A stretch of 64,000 nt of DNA from Streptomyces sp. GESEQ-4 (GTDB taxonomy: Bacteria > Actinomycetota > Actinomycetes > Streptomycetales > Streptomycetaceae), in assembly GCF_017948455.1 (NCBI RefSeq), contig NZ_JAFFSU010000010.1:248001-312000 (forward strand), written 5' to 3'. Made by a program: the position numbers and the translations under genes. Shown here one piece after another: positions 30,923 to 39,611 of the stretch. The first letter of the stretch is position 1, and the number at the start of each line of letters is the position of its first letter. The notes below the pieces were generated by a model. That model did no database searches. It saw nothing but the letters and a program-made list of their open reading frames with translations, and was not told where the DNA came from.

Positions 30923-32383
30923 TCATTCAGACGGCTCGGCGGCGAAGTCGGCGTACACCTGCGGTCGTTGGCGGCGCAGCCACCATGCCAGTCCGAGGCC
31001 GATGACGAAGACCGTGGGCGAGAGGGCGATGAGGACGGTGTTCACCGTCGGGGAGGCGCCGGTGAACGCGTCGATGTGCGTGATGACGAGCCCTATGGCC
31101 GTCGCGAGCAGGAGAGCCGCGGTGACGGGGGCCACGACGGTCCGCAGGACGCCCTCCTGGTGGCTGATCCGGCGGAAGTAGCAGGGCACGGCGATCGCGG
31201 CGAGCAGTTGGAGGACGAACAGGCCGATCATTCCCGGGGTGTTCACCCACAGCAGCAGCTGCTGGTACGGGTCGGCGCCGGCGGCCCAGAAGCCGAGGAC
31301 GACGACGGCGCCGAGGACGGTCTGCGCGATTCCGGCGACGTACGGGGAACGGTGGCGTGAGTGGACGCGACCCAACTTGCGTGGCAGGACGCCCTCTTCG
31401 GAGAGACCGAGGACGTAGCGGTTGATGGCGTTGTGGAAGGCGAGGAGGGAGGCGAGGACGCTGGTGACGATGAAGATGTGCATCAGGTCGGCCGCCCACG
31501 CGCCGACGTAGGTGGTGATGGCGGAGAAGAAGAGTCCGCCGGGGTCCTTGGCCGCGGCTCCGATCACCTCCGCGTCGCCGAAGGCCTGGATGACGGTCCA
31601 GACGATGAACGCGTAGAACAGGCCCAGGAATCCGACGGCGACGTAGGTCGCGCGCGGCACCGTGCGCTCCGGGTCTCGCGCCTCACGCCGGTAGATCACG
31701 GTCGACTCGAAGCCGGTGAACGCGGCGAACGCGAAGGCCAGGACGACAGCCGTACCGCCGACGAAGGCGTTGCCGGGCGTGAAGGAGGCGCCGGACAGCC
31801 CGTGCGCACCGCCCTTGACCAGCACACCGCCCGCGAGCAGCACCAGGATGCCCGTCTCGGCGACGAGCAGGATGCCGAGCAGCTTGGCGCCGAAGTCGAC
31901 GGAGCGGTAGCCGCCGTAGCCGACGAGGAGGAGACCGGCCAGGGCGATGGGCAGCCAGTGGACGTCGACGCCGAAGAGGGCCTGCGCGGTGTCGCGGCCG
32001 GCGGTGCCGAGGAGGCCGAAGACGCCGATCTCCATGCCGTTGTAGCCGATCAGGGCGAGGAGGGCGGCACCGATGCCGGCGGGGCGGCCGAGACCGCGGG
32101 TGATGTACGCGTAGAAGGCGCCGCCGCTTTTGACGTGCCGGCTCATTGTGGTGAAGCCGACGGCGAAGACGGTGAGGGTGATGCCGGCGACGAGGTAGCC
32201 GACCGGGGCGCCGATGCCGCCGAGCAGGATCGCGAGCGGGGCGACGCCGGCCATGACGGTGAGCGGGGCGGCGGCGGAGACGACGAAGAAGGCGATGTCG
32301 GCGGTGCCGAGGGAACCGGAGCGGAGGCCGGCCGTGGCGGGCGGCGTCTTCTCCGCGGGGGTGTCGGAGGCGGTCACGGACAT
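30923..32383 (-). CDS. APC-family amino acid/amine permease
   Basis: 486 residues, ATG 32383 with GAAGGG upstream. Twelve to thirteen membrane segments. GSLGTADIAFFVVSAAAPLT and AVGFTTMSRHVKSGGAFYAY are the N-terminal signature of APC superfamily importers (YhdG/Puu-like), and FAFAAFTGFESTVIYRREAR is the conserved middle loop. It should take up an amino acid, amine or related compound by cation symport. First gene of the operon with the amidohydrolase; transcribed divergently from the TetR gene, so the TetR protein is its likely regulator. Confidence 0.9.
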   Translation of the reverse strand: MSVTASDTPAEKTPPATAGLRSGSLGTADIAFFVVSAAAPLTVMAGVAPLAILLGGIGAPVGYLVAGITLTVFAVGFTTMSRHVKSGGAFYAYITRGLGRPAGIGAALLALIGYNGMEIGVFGLLGTAGRDTAQALFGVDVHWLPIALAGLLLVGYGGYRSVDFGAKLLGILLVAETGILVLLAGGVLVKGGAHGLSGASFTPGNAFVGGTAVVLAFAFAAFTGFESTVIYRREARDPERTVPRATYVAVGFLGLFYAFIVWTVIQAFGDAEVIGAAAKDPGGLFFSAITTYVGAWAADLMHIFIVTSVLASLLAFHNAINRYVLGLSEEGVLPRKLGRVHSRHRSPYVAGIAQTVLGAVVVLGFWAAGADPYQQLLLWVNTPGMIGLFVLQLLAAIAVPCYFRRISHQEGVLRTVVAPVTAALLLATAIGLVITHIDAFTGASPTVNTVLIALSPTVFVIGLGLAWWLRRQRPQVYADFAAEPSE

Positions 32384-32438
32384 GGGGAAGCCCTTCGAGC
32401 GGCGGACGGAGCGATACTCGGAGCGACGGAGCACCGTT

Positions 32439-32457
32439 AACCTAAAGGCTTTCGGTT
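32439..32457. promoter_or_regulatory. TetR-type operator in the permease/regulator gap
   Basis: 19-bp palindrome AACCTAAAG-G-CTTTCGGTT with one mismatch, 56 bp upstream of the permease ATG and 80 bp upstream of the divergent TetR ATG. Size and position are typical for a TetR-family operator; binding is inferred. Confidence 0.55.
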
Positions 32458-32536
32458 TTGGGAATGTAACCTCTCGTTTGCCGTCCGGGAAGACCTGGAT
32501 CCCAAAGCTCCGCCCGAAAGAAGGAGACCGCCGACC

Positions 32537-33148
32537 ATGGCACGCCCCCGCACACCGCTCCTCGACCGCGAGCGCATCACCACGATCGCACTCCAACTCG
32601 TCGACGAGCAGGGCGATTTCAGCGTGCCGCAGATCGCCAGGCGACTCGGCGTGCAGACCGGCTCGGTGTATCACCATGTGGACGGCCGGGACGGCATCGT
32701 GGAACTGCTGCGCGAGCGGGTCGCGTCCGTGATCGACCCCGGCACGCTGTCCCGGACGCCCTGGGACACGGCGCTGGAGGCCTGGGCGCGCTCCTACCGC
32801 GCCGCGTTCGCCGCGCACCCGAAGGCGATCCCGCTGCTGATGACGTCACCGGTGCGGGCGCCGCGCGTGCTGGAGCAGTACGAGCGGGCGGTGACGCTGC
32901 TCCTGGACGCCGGGTTCGCCCCCGCCGACGTCATGCCGCTCCTCGTCGCCCTGGAGAACCTGGTCCTGGGCTCGGCGCTCGACCTCGCGGCCCCGGAGAC
33001 CATGTGGGAACTGACGCCGGACGCGCCGACGCCCCGACTGGCTCAGGCGCTGGCGGCGGCGGGAGAGGGACGGACGGACCGGGCGTTCGAGCTGGGGCTG
33101 GAGGGGTTGATCACGCACGCTCGCGCGCTGCGGGTTCACGCCCCGTAG
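32537..33148 (+). CDS. TetR-family regulator of the permease-amidohydrolase operon
   Basis: 203 residues. N-terminal HTH ALQLVDEQGDFSVPQIARRL then GVQTGSVYHHVDGRDGIVEL, the pattern of TetR class regulators with a TetR_C-like ligand domain (IPLLMTSPVRAPRVLEQYER, ALENLVLGSALDL). The H-H in VYHHV replaces the usual Y-H-Y/H. ATG 32537 with AAGGAG upstream. It overlaps the glnE end by 13 bases on the other strand. A 19-bp near-perfect palindrome lies between it and the divergent permease, so local control of that operon is the simplest reading. Confidence 0.92.
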   Translation: MARPRTPLLDRERITTIALQLVDEQGDFSVPQIARRLGVQTGSVYHHVDGRDGIVELLRERVASVIDPGTLSRTPWDTALEAWARSYRAAFAAHPKAIPLLMTSPVRAPRVLEQYERAVTLLLDAGFAPADVMPLLVALENLVLGSALDLAAPETMWELTPDAPTPRLAQALAAAGEGRTDRAFELGLEGLITHARALRVHAP

Positions 33149-36132
33149 AACAGCTCCTCCACCACACCCCGCGCCCGTCGCGCCGTACGCCGGTACGCGT
33201 CGAGCATGTCGCCGACGTGTCCCGGCCCGTACCCCAAGTACCGCCCCACCGCGGCCAGTTCACGCCCGTGCGACGGGAACGTGTCCCCCGCTCGCCCGCG
33301 CACCAGCATCACCGCGTTCCGCACCCGCGTCGCCAGCACCCACGCCTCGTCCAGGGTCGCCGCGTCCTCGCCGGAGATGAGTCCGGCGGCGCAGGCGGCG
33401 GCGAGGGCTTCGCGGGTGCGGGTGGTGCGCAGGCCCGGCTCGGCCCAGCCTTGGTGCAACTGGAAGAGCTGGACGGTCCATTCGACGTCGGAGAGCCCGC
33501 CGGGCCCGAGCTTGGTGTGCAGCTTCGGGTCGGCGCCGCGCGGCATCCGCTCGGACTCCATACGGGCCTTCAGGCGCCGGATCTCCCGGACGGCGTCGTC
33601 GCCGAGTCCCTCGGCCGGATACCGCAGCGGGTCGATCAGCTCGATGAAGCGCCGGCCCAAGTCCTCGTCACCGGCGACGACTTCGGCCCGCAGCAGTGCC
33701 TGTGACTCCCAGACCAGGGACCAGCGGCGGTAGTAGGCCTCGTACGACTTCAACGACCGTACGAGCGGCCCGGACTTGCCCTCCGGACGCAGGTCCGCGT
33801 CGATCAGCAGCGGCGGGTCCGCGCTCGGGATCTGCAGCAGTCGCCGCATCTCGGAGACGACCTTGTTCGCGGCGTCCGCGGCCACCCGTTCCTCGACGCC
33901 CTCCCGCGGCTCATGCACGAACAGGACGTCCGCGTCGGAGCCGTAGCCGAGTTCGTGCCCGCCGAAGCGGCCCATGCCGATGATCGCGAACCGGGTGGGC
34001 AGCTCCTCGCCCCAGCCCTCGCGGACGACCGCGCGCAGGGTGCCGGCGAGGGTGGCGGCCGTGAGGTCGGAGATCGCGCCGCCGACCCGGTCCACCAGGG
34101 CGCCCTGGTCGGCCTCGGCGGGCTGGGTCTCGGTGCCGTACGAGCCGACGATGTCGGCGGCGGCCGTACGGAACAGCTCGCGGCGACGGACGCCGCGGGC
34201 CGCCGTGACCGCTTGGACGGCGCCGCCGGCGCGGCCGACCGCGGCGAGGATCTCCTGCTCCAGATGGGCGTGGGAGCGGGGGACGAGGCCACCGCCGTCA
34301 CCGTCGCCGAGCAGCGCCACCGCTTCCGGCGCGCGCATCAGCAGGTCGGGCGCGAGACGGCCGGCGGACAGCACACGGGCGAGGTTCTCGGCCGCGGCGC
34401 CCTCGTCCCGCAGCAGCCGCAGATACCAGGGCGTCTTGCCCAACGCGTCCGACACCTTGCGGAAGTTGAGCAGGCCCGCGTCCGGGTCGGCGGAGTCGGC
34501 GAACCAGCCGAGCAGCACGGGCAGCAGCGTGCGCTGGATCGCGGCCTTGCGGCTGACGCCCGAGGCCAGCGCCTCCAGGTGGCGCAGGGCGGAGGCCGGG
34601 TCGGCGTAGCCGAGGGCGACCATGCGTTCGCGGGCCGCTTCGGGGCTCAACCGGGCTTCGCCGGGGGCGAGTTGGGCGACGGCGTCGAGCAGGGGCCGGT
34701 AGAAGAGCTTCTCGTGCAGCCGTCGTACGACACTGCTGTGCCGCTTCCACTCGCGGTTCAGCTCGGCGACCGGATCGGTGCGCAGGCCCAGCGAGCGGCC
34801 GATGCGGCGCTGGTCGGCCTCGTCATTGGGGACGAGGTGGGTGCGGCGCAGCCGGTAGAGCTGGATGCGGTGCTCCATGGTGCGCAGGAAGCGGTACGCG
34901 CTGTCGAGCTGGACGGCGTCGGCGCGACCGACGTACCCGCCGGCGGCGAGCGCCTGGAGCGCGTCGAGGGTCGTACCGCTGCGAAGCGAGGCATCGGCAC
35001 GGCCGTGCACCAACTGCAGCAGCTGCACGGCGAATTCGACGTCCCGCAGCCCGCCCGGACCGAGCTTCAGCTCCCGGTCGACCTCGGCGACGGGGATGTT
35101 CTCGACGACCCGGCGGCGCATCTTCTGCACGTCGGGGACGAAGTTCTCGCGCTCGGCGGCCTTCCAGACGAGGGGTTCGAGCGCGGTGACGTACTCGTCG
35201 CCGAGCTCGATGTCGCCGGCCACCGGGCGGGCCTTGAGCAGCGCCTGGAACTCCCAGGTCTTGGCCCAGCGCTGGTAGTAGGCGAGGTGGCTGCTCAGCG
35301 TGCGCACCAGCGGACCGTTTCTGCCCTCGGGCCGCAGATTGGCGTCCACCGGCCAGATCGAGCCCTCGACGGTGGTCTCGGAGCAGATCCGCATCATGTG
35401 CGAGGCGAGCTTGGTGGCGGAGCGCAGCGCCTTGCCCTCGTCGGCCCCCTCGGCCGCCTCCCCCACGAAGATCACATCGACGTCGGACACATAGTTCAGC
35501 TCATGGCCGCCGCACTTGCCCATCGCGATCACCGCGAGCCGGCAGGAGGCGGCGTCGTCGGGCGCGGCGGCGCGGGCGATGGCGAGGGCGGCGCGCAGGG
35601 TCGCGGTGGCCAGGTCGGCGAGCTCGGCGGCGGTCTCGGCGACATCGGTGGTGCCGCACACGTCACGGGCGGCGATGGACAGCAGACAGCGCCGGTAGGC
35701 GACGCGCAGGGCGACCGGGTCGCCGGCCTCGGCGAGACCGCGCTCGAACTCCGCCACCCCGGGGTGCAGGTCGCGCGGCTCGTACGTGACGAGGGCCTGC
35801 CAGTCCTTGGGGTGCCGGGCGAGGTGGTCGGCGAGCGCGGCGGAGGCCCCGAGCACACCGAGCAGCCGGTCCCGCAGCGGCTTCGCCGCTATCACCGTGT
35901 CGAGCAGCTCGCGCTGCGCCAGGGGGCCGGGCTGCACCTCCAGCAGCCGTACCAGACCGTGCAGCGCGAGATCCGGGTCGGCGGTCGCGCCCAGCGCCTC
36001 GAGCAGCACCGGGTCGTTCCGCATCGGCGCCAGCTCCACGCTGTCCAGGAGCCGCTCGGCGGCCGAGGGATCGGTGAAACCGTGCCGCAGCAGCCGAGTG
36101 AAGGTACTGCTCCTGCGCCCCGGCGCCGTCAT
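33136..36132 (-). CDS. glnE: Bifunctional glutamine synthetase adenylyltransferase/deadenylase
   Basis: 998 residues; ATG 36132 follows AGGAGG. Two nucleotidyltransferase halves: the first with GKCGGHELNYVSDVDVIFVG (about 205-225, deadenylylation half), the second with GRFGGHELGYGSDADVLFVH (about 725-745, adenylylation half), each with the G-x11-D-x-D metal site. Length matches the family (about 950-1000). It modifies a Tyr on GlnA-type GSI in response to nitrogen status. The glutamine synthetase gene in this window (42368-43729) lacks that Tyr, so its target is presumably GlnA encoded elsewhere. Confidence 0.97.
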   Translation of the reverse strand: MTAPGRRSSTFTRLLRHGFTDPSAAERLLDSVELAPMRNDPVLLEALGATADPDLALHGLVRLLEVQPGPLAQRELLDTVIAAKPLRDRLLGVLGASAALADHLARHPKDWQALVTYEPRDLHPGVAEFERGLAEAGDPVALRVAYRRCLLSIAARDVCGTTDVAETAAELADLATATLRAALAIARAAAPDDAASCRLAVIAMGKCGGHELNYVSDVDVIFVGEAAEGADEGKALRSATKLASHMMRICSETTVEGSIWPVDANLRPEGRNGPLVRTLSSHLAYYQRWAKTWEFQALLKARPVAGDIELGDEYVTALEPLVWKAAERENFVPDVQKMRRRVVENIPVAEVDRELKLGPGGLRDVEFAVQLLQLVHGRADASLRSGTTLDALQALAAGGYVGRADAVQLDSAYRFLRTMEHRIQLYRLRRTHLVPNDEADQRRIGRSLGLRTDPVAELNREWKRHSSVVRRLHEKLFYRPLLDAVAQLAPGEARLSPEAARERMVALGYADPASALRHLEALASGVSRKAAIQRTLLPVLLGWFADSADPDAGLLNFRKVSDALGKTPWYLRLLRDEGAAAENLARVLSAGRLAPDLLMRAPEAVALLGDGDGGGLVPRSHAHLEQEILAAVGRAGGAVQAVTAARGVRRRELFRTAAADIVGSYGTETQPAEADQGALVDRVGGAISDLTAATLAGTLRAVVREGWGEELPTRFAIIGMGRFGGHELGYGSDADVLFVHEPREGVEERVAADAANKVVSEMRRLLQIPSADPPLLIDADLRPEGKSGPLVRSLKSYEAYYRRWSLVWESQALLRAEVVAGDEDLGRRFIELIDPLRYPAEGLGDDAVREIRRLKARMESERMPRGADPKLHTKLGPGGLSDVEWTVQLFQLHQGWAEPGLRTTRTREALAAACAAGLISGEDAATLDEAWVLATRVRNAVMLVRGRAGDTFPSHGRELAAVGRYLGYGPGHVGDMLDAYRRTARRARGVVEELFYGA

Positions 36133-36207
36133 GCCCCGCCTCCTGTCGGATCAAGGTCGTACCCGCTTGAGCCTAACCGGAGAAGCCGGGACAAGCGCCG
36201 GGGTGTC

Positions 36208-37023
36208 TCAGCGGACGACCACCACCGTGGCAGGTCGGGACGGCTCGGCGAGCACCGTGTCACCGGCCCTGCGCCCCGGCACGACGGCCACCGGCGCCGC
36301 CTGTCCGGCGACCGGCACGACCACGCTGTGCACGGTGCCCGGCCGGCCGGCCCCGGGCCGGGAGGCGTACTGGACGTCCAGGCACTGCCCGCGCAGCCGC
36401 CTCAGGGCGTCCACGACCGGTGTGCCCGGCTCCACCGCGGGCAGCACCGCGCTCCGGTTCACCAACGGGTCGAGCCCGCCGCACGAGCTGTCGTCCGGCG
36501 GCTCCACCGGCTGTCCGGACCGACCCCCGTGCGGACCGGACAGAGTGAGGCGGGTGAGGTCCCCGACGGTGCCGTTCGTGGTGTCGACGCGGATCGTGGC
36601 CCGGCGCAGCCACTGCAGCTCATGCCCGTCGAGCTCGGCCCGCGCCCAGTTCGCGGTGTCGACGAGGAATCCGGTCTCGATGGCGGGCGCGTCCAGGGGC
36701 GGCTCCCGGTGCGCCGCGCCGCGTGCGGCACGCTCCTCGGGCCAGTGGCGCAGCACGACGAGCAGCTTGTCGTCGGGGCGGGCGAACCCGTGGGCGCGGC
36801 CCGCGGTCACCGGGTAGGACCCGGCCGGCGCGACCGCCTCGCGGGAGGCGCCGGAGATGTCGATGCCGCCCCGGGGTCCGAGCGTGAACCCGACCCCGGA
36901 GAAGGACTCGTCCCGCACCGAGGCGGTCGTGGTGGGCGACGCCTGGCATCCGGTGACCAGCAGGGCGGCGGCCAGTGGGACGGCGCCCGCGAAAAGGGCC
37001 GCGGGTCGAAGGTGGGCAGGCAT
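36208..37023 (-). CDS. Putative lipoprotein of unknown function
   Basis: 271 residues; ATG 37023 with GGAGG upstream. Leader AALFAGAVPLAAALLVTGC ends in lipobox VTGC (Cys about 27). The mature part contains two Cys (SSCGGLDP and GQCLDVQ) spaced like a disulphide, beta-type segments and many Arg/Gly. No catalytic motif was recognised. It is divergent from the LuxR gene, with an 18-bp perfect palindrome in between, and ends 76 bp before glnE. A surface-exposed role is all that can be said. Confidence 0.8.
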   Translation of the reverse strand: MPAHLRPAALFAGAVPLAAALLVTGCQASPTTTASVRDESFSGVGFTLGPRGGIDISGASREAVAPAGSYPVTAGRAHGFARPDDKLLVVLRHWPEERAARGAAHREPPLDAPAIETGFLVDTANWARAELDGHELQWLRRATIRVDTTNGTVGDLTRLTLSGPHGGRSGQPVEPPDDSSCGGLDPLVNRSAVLPAVEPGTPVVDALRRLRGQCLDVQYASRPGAGRPGTVHSVVVPVAGQAAPVAVVPGRRAGDTVLAEPSRPATVVVVR

Positions 37024-37116
37024 GGGGTGCCTCCGTCTCTTCCTGCTCTTCCTGTGCACTCCCGGCAGCCGGGCGGCTGCCTGTGTCGACAGTGCGCCCC
37101 GCAACGGCCGTAGCCC

Positions 37117-37134
37117 ATTCGTCATTTGACGAAT
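37117..37134. promoter_or_regulatory. Perfect 18-bp palindrome in the lipoprotein/LuxR gap
   Basis: ATTCGTCA-TT-TGACGAAT, an 8-bp inverted repeat with a 2-bp spacer, 94 bp from the lipoprotein ATG and 68 bp from the LuxR ATG. AT-rich for this genome and well placed as an operator for both genes; the binding protein is not known. Confidence 0.5.
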
Positions 37135-37201
37135 CCCCGGCGCCCCGGGCCCGCGCGGGGCGTACCTTCGCAGGAGGTGAGAACCGGCCCGGGAGGCCGC
37201 C

Positions 37202-37969
37202 ATGACGACATCAGCCCGTACGACGGCAACGGCCGAGGTTCATCTGCGGCGCATGGCGGACGTCCTGGACGAGGCCCGGCACGACACGTCGGACGCGGTG
37301 CCGCCGAAATCCCTGCTGCTCGGCCTGCAACGCCTCGTCCCCTGCGACTGCGCGTGCTTCTCCGAACTGGACGTCCCGACCCGGATCCACGTCAACGAGC
37401 AGGAGACGCCCTACGACAACTGGGGAAACATGGGCGGGGACGACTGCTCGCTGGACGGCTACTGGCGATGGCGCCACCAGCATCTGCAGTGCACCTGGGT
37501 CGCGGGGCCGCACAGCACGCCGGAGGCCACACAGCTGACCGACTACATGTCACTGCGCGAGCTGATGAACCTGCCGATCTACACCGAGTGCCTGCGGCCC
37601 TTCAAATGCATCGCGGCCGTCGCCCTGCCCACCGCGCCGAACCGCACCCGCGTCTTCCAGTTCCTGCGCGAGGAGGGCAGACCGTTCACCGATCACGAGA
37701 TGACGACGCTCCGTCTGATGGCCCCGCATCTGTACGCGATCTACCAGGACGCCGCCCGCCGCCGCCGTCCCTCCGTGCGGCTGACCCACCGGGAACTGGA
37801 CGTCCTGCGCTGCGTGGCCCTCGGCCTGACCACCCCGCAGATCGCGGAACAACTCGTCGTCTCGCGCAGCACTGTCCGCAAGCACCTGGAAAACGCCTTC
37901 GGCCGCCTGGGTGTCTCCAGCCGTACGGCGGCCGTCGCCCGGGTCTTCCCGGAGGCGGAAGCCCTGTGA
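37202..37969 (+). CDS. LuxR-family regulator with sensor-like N-terminus
   Basis: 255 residues. Residues 1-180 form a GAF/autoinducer-like domain with Cys and Trp motifs (VPCDCACFSELD, DGYWRWRHQHLQCTW). The C-terminal HTH at about 190-245 is complete: LTHRELDVLRCVALGLTTPQ then IAEQLVVSRSTVRKHLENAF. There is no receiver domain, so it would sense a ligand or redox state directly; the two neighbouring Cys (C-D-C) could matter. An 18-bp palindrome lies in its promoter region and four 11-bp repeats follow its gene. Confidence 0.88.
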   Translation: MTTSARTTATAEVHLRRMADVLDEARHDTSDAVPPKSLLLGLQRLVPCDCACFSELDVPTRIHVNEQETPYDNWGNMGGDDCSLDGYWRWRHQHLQCTWVAGPHSTPEATQLTDYMSLRELMNLPIYTECLRPFKCIAAVALPTAPNRTRVFQFLREEGRPFTDHEMTTLRLMAPHLYAIYQDAARRRRPSVRLTHRELDVLRCVALGLTTPQIAEQLVVSRSTVRKHLENAFGRLGVSSRTAAVARVFPEAEAL

Positions 37970-38020
37970 GCCGATGAGGCCGATGAATTCCGGGGCCGTA
38001 TCGAGTCCGCCCTGTCGAGG

Positions 38021-38064
38021 GACATCCGAGGAACATCCGAGGGACATCCGAGGGACATCCGGCG
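38021..38064. repeat. Four tandem 11-bp repeats
   Basis: GACATCCGAGG (38021), AACATCCGAGG (38032), GACATCCGAGG (38043), GACATCCGGCG (38054): a 7-bp word GACATCC with 4-bp spacer, one helical turn each. They end 15 bp before the ATG of the PNPOx-like gene and right after the LuxR gene. They could be a direct-repeat operator or a small slippage array. Confidence 0.7.
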
Positions 38065-38078
38065 GCTGGAGGCAGCTC

Positions 38079-38591
38079 ATGACCGACATCACCCCGCAGA
38101 CCCGACTGGACACCCGCTACAGCGAGGAAACGGCGACCGCGACCCCCTGGCCGGAGGCCGAGAAGCAGCTCACCGAGGCCGAGCTGTTCTGGATCTCGAC
38201 CGTACGACCGGACGGGCGCCCGCACGTCACCCCGCTGCCCGCGGTCTGGGCGCACGGCGCCCTGCACTTCTGCACCGGCCCCGAGGAACGCAAGGCCCGC
38301 AACCTCGCCGAGAACCCGCAGGTCGTCCTCACCACGGGCACGAACACCTGGAACAAGGGGTACGACCTCGTGGTCGAGGGCGAGGCGCGGCGGGTCACGG
38401 ACGACGCGGCGCTGCGCGAACTCGCGGCCCTCTGGGAGACGAAATACGGGCCTTTCTGGCACTTCGAGGTACGGAACGGTTGCTTCCACCACGGAGCAGG
38501 ACACGCTTACGTCTTTTCGGTGGCGCCGGTCACCGTTTTCGGCTTCGGTAAGGGGGAGCCGTTCAGCCAGACCCGCTGGCGGTTCGTCTGA
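38079..38591 (+). CDS. Pyridoxamine 5'-phosphate oxidase-like flavoprotein
   Basis: 170 residues; ATG 38079 with GGAGG at 6 bases. The fold signature is ELFWISTVRPDGRPHVTPLP and AVWAHGALHFCTGPEERKAR NLAENPQVVLTTG, the split-barrel PNPOx family that binds FMN, F420 or haem. The pattern R-P-D-G-R-P-H-V-T-P fits F420- or FMN-dependent actinobacterial members; the true PNPOx C-terminal active-site region is not evident, so a B6 role is unlikely. Redox substrate unknown. It follows the LuxR gene in the same direction and precedes a VOC protein by 29 bp, so the last two may be co-transcribed. Confidence 0.87.
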   Translation: MTDITPQTRLDTRYSEETATATPWPEAEKQLTEAELFWISTVRPDGRPHVTPLPAVWAHGALHFCTGPEERKARNLAENPQVVLTTGTNTWNKGYDLVVEGEARRVTDDAALRELAALWETKYGPFWHFEVRNGCFHHGAGHAYVFSVAPVTVFGFGKGEPFSQTRWRFV

Positions 38592-38620
38592 CGTGTCAAC
38601 GGCGACCTGGAGGACCAGCG

Positions 38621-39073
38621 ATGCAGTACACGCTCGAAGTGATCCCGCTGCCCGTGAGCGACATCGACCGAGCCCGCGACTTCTACCGCGACAAGGTCGG
38701 CTTCCACGTCGACATCGACCAGGAGGTCATGCCGGGCATGCGCATCGTCCAGCTGACCCCGCCGGGCTCGGGCTGTTCTGTGGCCCTCGGCGACAGCATC
38801 TGGGACATGACCAAGGGCGAGACCAAGCCCGAACCCGGGTCCTACCAGGGCCTCCAACTCTGCGTCGCCGACATCAAGGCCGCGCACGCCGAGCTGCTCG
38901 AACGCGGCCTCGACGTCACCGAGCCGACCCAGTACACCCCCGACGACGGCGCGACGTTCATGTACTTCACGGACCCGGACGGGAATGGGTGGTCGATCCA
39001 GGAGTACCGGCAGAGGGCGACGAAACCGCTGCACGAGCTGCTGACGGAGCAGGCAAAGCAGGGCCGGCAGTAA
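38621..39073 (+). CDS. VOC/glyoxalase-fold protein
   Basis: 150 residues; ATG 38621 after GGAGG. Two beta-alpha-beta-beta-beta modules: LEVIPLPVSDIDRARDFYRD then KVGFHVD, and GLQLCVADIKAAHAELLERG then FTDPDGNGWSIQEY. This is the vicinal oxygen chelate fold used by glyoxalase I, dioxygenases and antibiotic-binding proteins. The C-terminal half keeps the Glu ligand (IQEY) but the N-terminal metal His is not clear, so metal binding is doubtful. It is a common Streptomyces orphan. Together with the PNPOx gene it may form a two-gene unit. A dispersed repeat follows. Confidence 0.88.
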   Translation: MQYTLEVIPLPVSDIDRARDFYRDKVGFHVDIDQEVMPGMRIVQLTPPGSGCSVALGDSIWDMTKGETKPEPGSYQGLQLCVADIKAAHAELLERGLDVTEPTQYTPDDGATFMYFTDPDGNGWSIQEYRQRATKPLHELLTEQAKQGRQ

Positions 39074-39137
39074 CGCCCCTTCAGGGGCGCGGGGCTGTAT
39101 CGATTTGCGGCTCCGCCGCGTGGGCGCGACCAGCCCT
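39074..39137. repeat. Dispersed Streptomyces intergenic repeat, copy 3 (variant)
   Basis: CGCCCCTTCAGGGGCGCGGGG, then a diverged middle (GCTGTATCGATTTGCGGC), then GGGCGCGACCAGCCC. It shares both ends with the copies at 2970 and 5764, but the middle is replaced, as in a known longer form of the element. The first part folds as a terminator for the VOC gene. Confidence 0.6.
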
Positions 39138-39173
39138 CACCGGCCGCAACTGTGACACGCGGAGTGGCGATGG

Positions 39174-39611
39174 TCAGAGATCGTCCGGGAGGATCCGGAA
39201 GTGGGTGTGCCTGCCGCCCATCGGTCGTACGGCCCGCAGGTCACGGAGGTCCCGGGTGAGGATCGCGTCCGTGCCGTACTCGGCGGCGAGCGCCACGTTC
39301 ACCGCGTCGACCAGGTCGAGGTCGAGCGCCGTGTAGCGCGCCCGGACGGACAGGGCGGCGTCGAGGATCTCCGGAGTGGCCGGGGCCAGGACCAGCCGCA
39401 TCTGCCGCACGCGTGCGGTGAGCGATCGGAGGATGCCATCAGCCGCGGCTCGCCCGGCGCGGCTGGTGGCCACCTGGTGCACTTCGGTCAGGGCCAGCGG
39501 GGTGGCGACGAGGAAGCCGCACTGATCCGCAGCTTTCCTGGCCGCCTCGTGGTCCGGGTCGGAACGGTTGAAGGGCGTGAGGATTCCGGAGGTGTCGGCG
39601 ACGGCGATCAA
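39174..39611 (-). CDS. PIN-domain toxin (VapC-like)
   Basis: 145 residues from TTG 39611, which overlaps the stop of the upstream antitoxin as TTGA. The reading begins LIAVADTSGILTPFNRSD. PIN acidic residues: D6 (VADTS), E43 (LALTEVHQV), D97-D102 (ALDLDLVDAV) and D121 (ILTRDLRD). Members are Mg-dependent RNases that cut tRNA or rRNA when free of antitoxin. No ribosome binding site is needed if it is coupled to the gene before it. The unit sits at the left edge of the accessory region. Confidence 0.85.
   Translation of the reverse strand: MIAVADTSGILTPFNRSDPDHEAARKAADQCGFLVATPLALTEVHQVATSRAGRAAADGILRSLTARVRQMRLVLAPATPEILDAALSVRARYTALDLDLVDAVNVALAAEYGTDAILTRDLRDLRAVRPMGGRHTHFRILPDDL

Noticed and set aside
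38021..38064. CRISPR-like short repeat array
   Set aside because: Units are 11 bp with fixed 4-bp spacers, no unique spacers and no cas genes.
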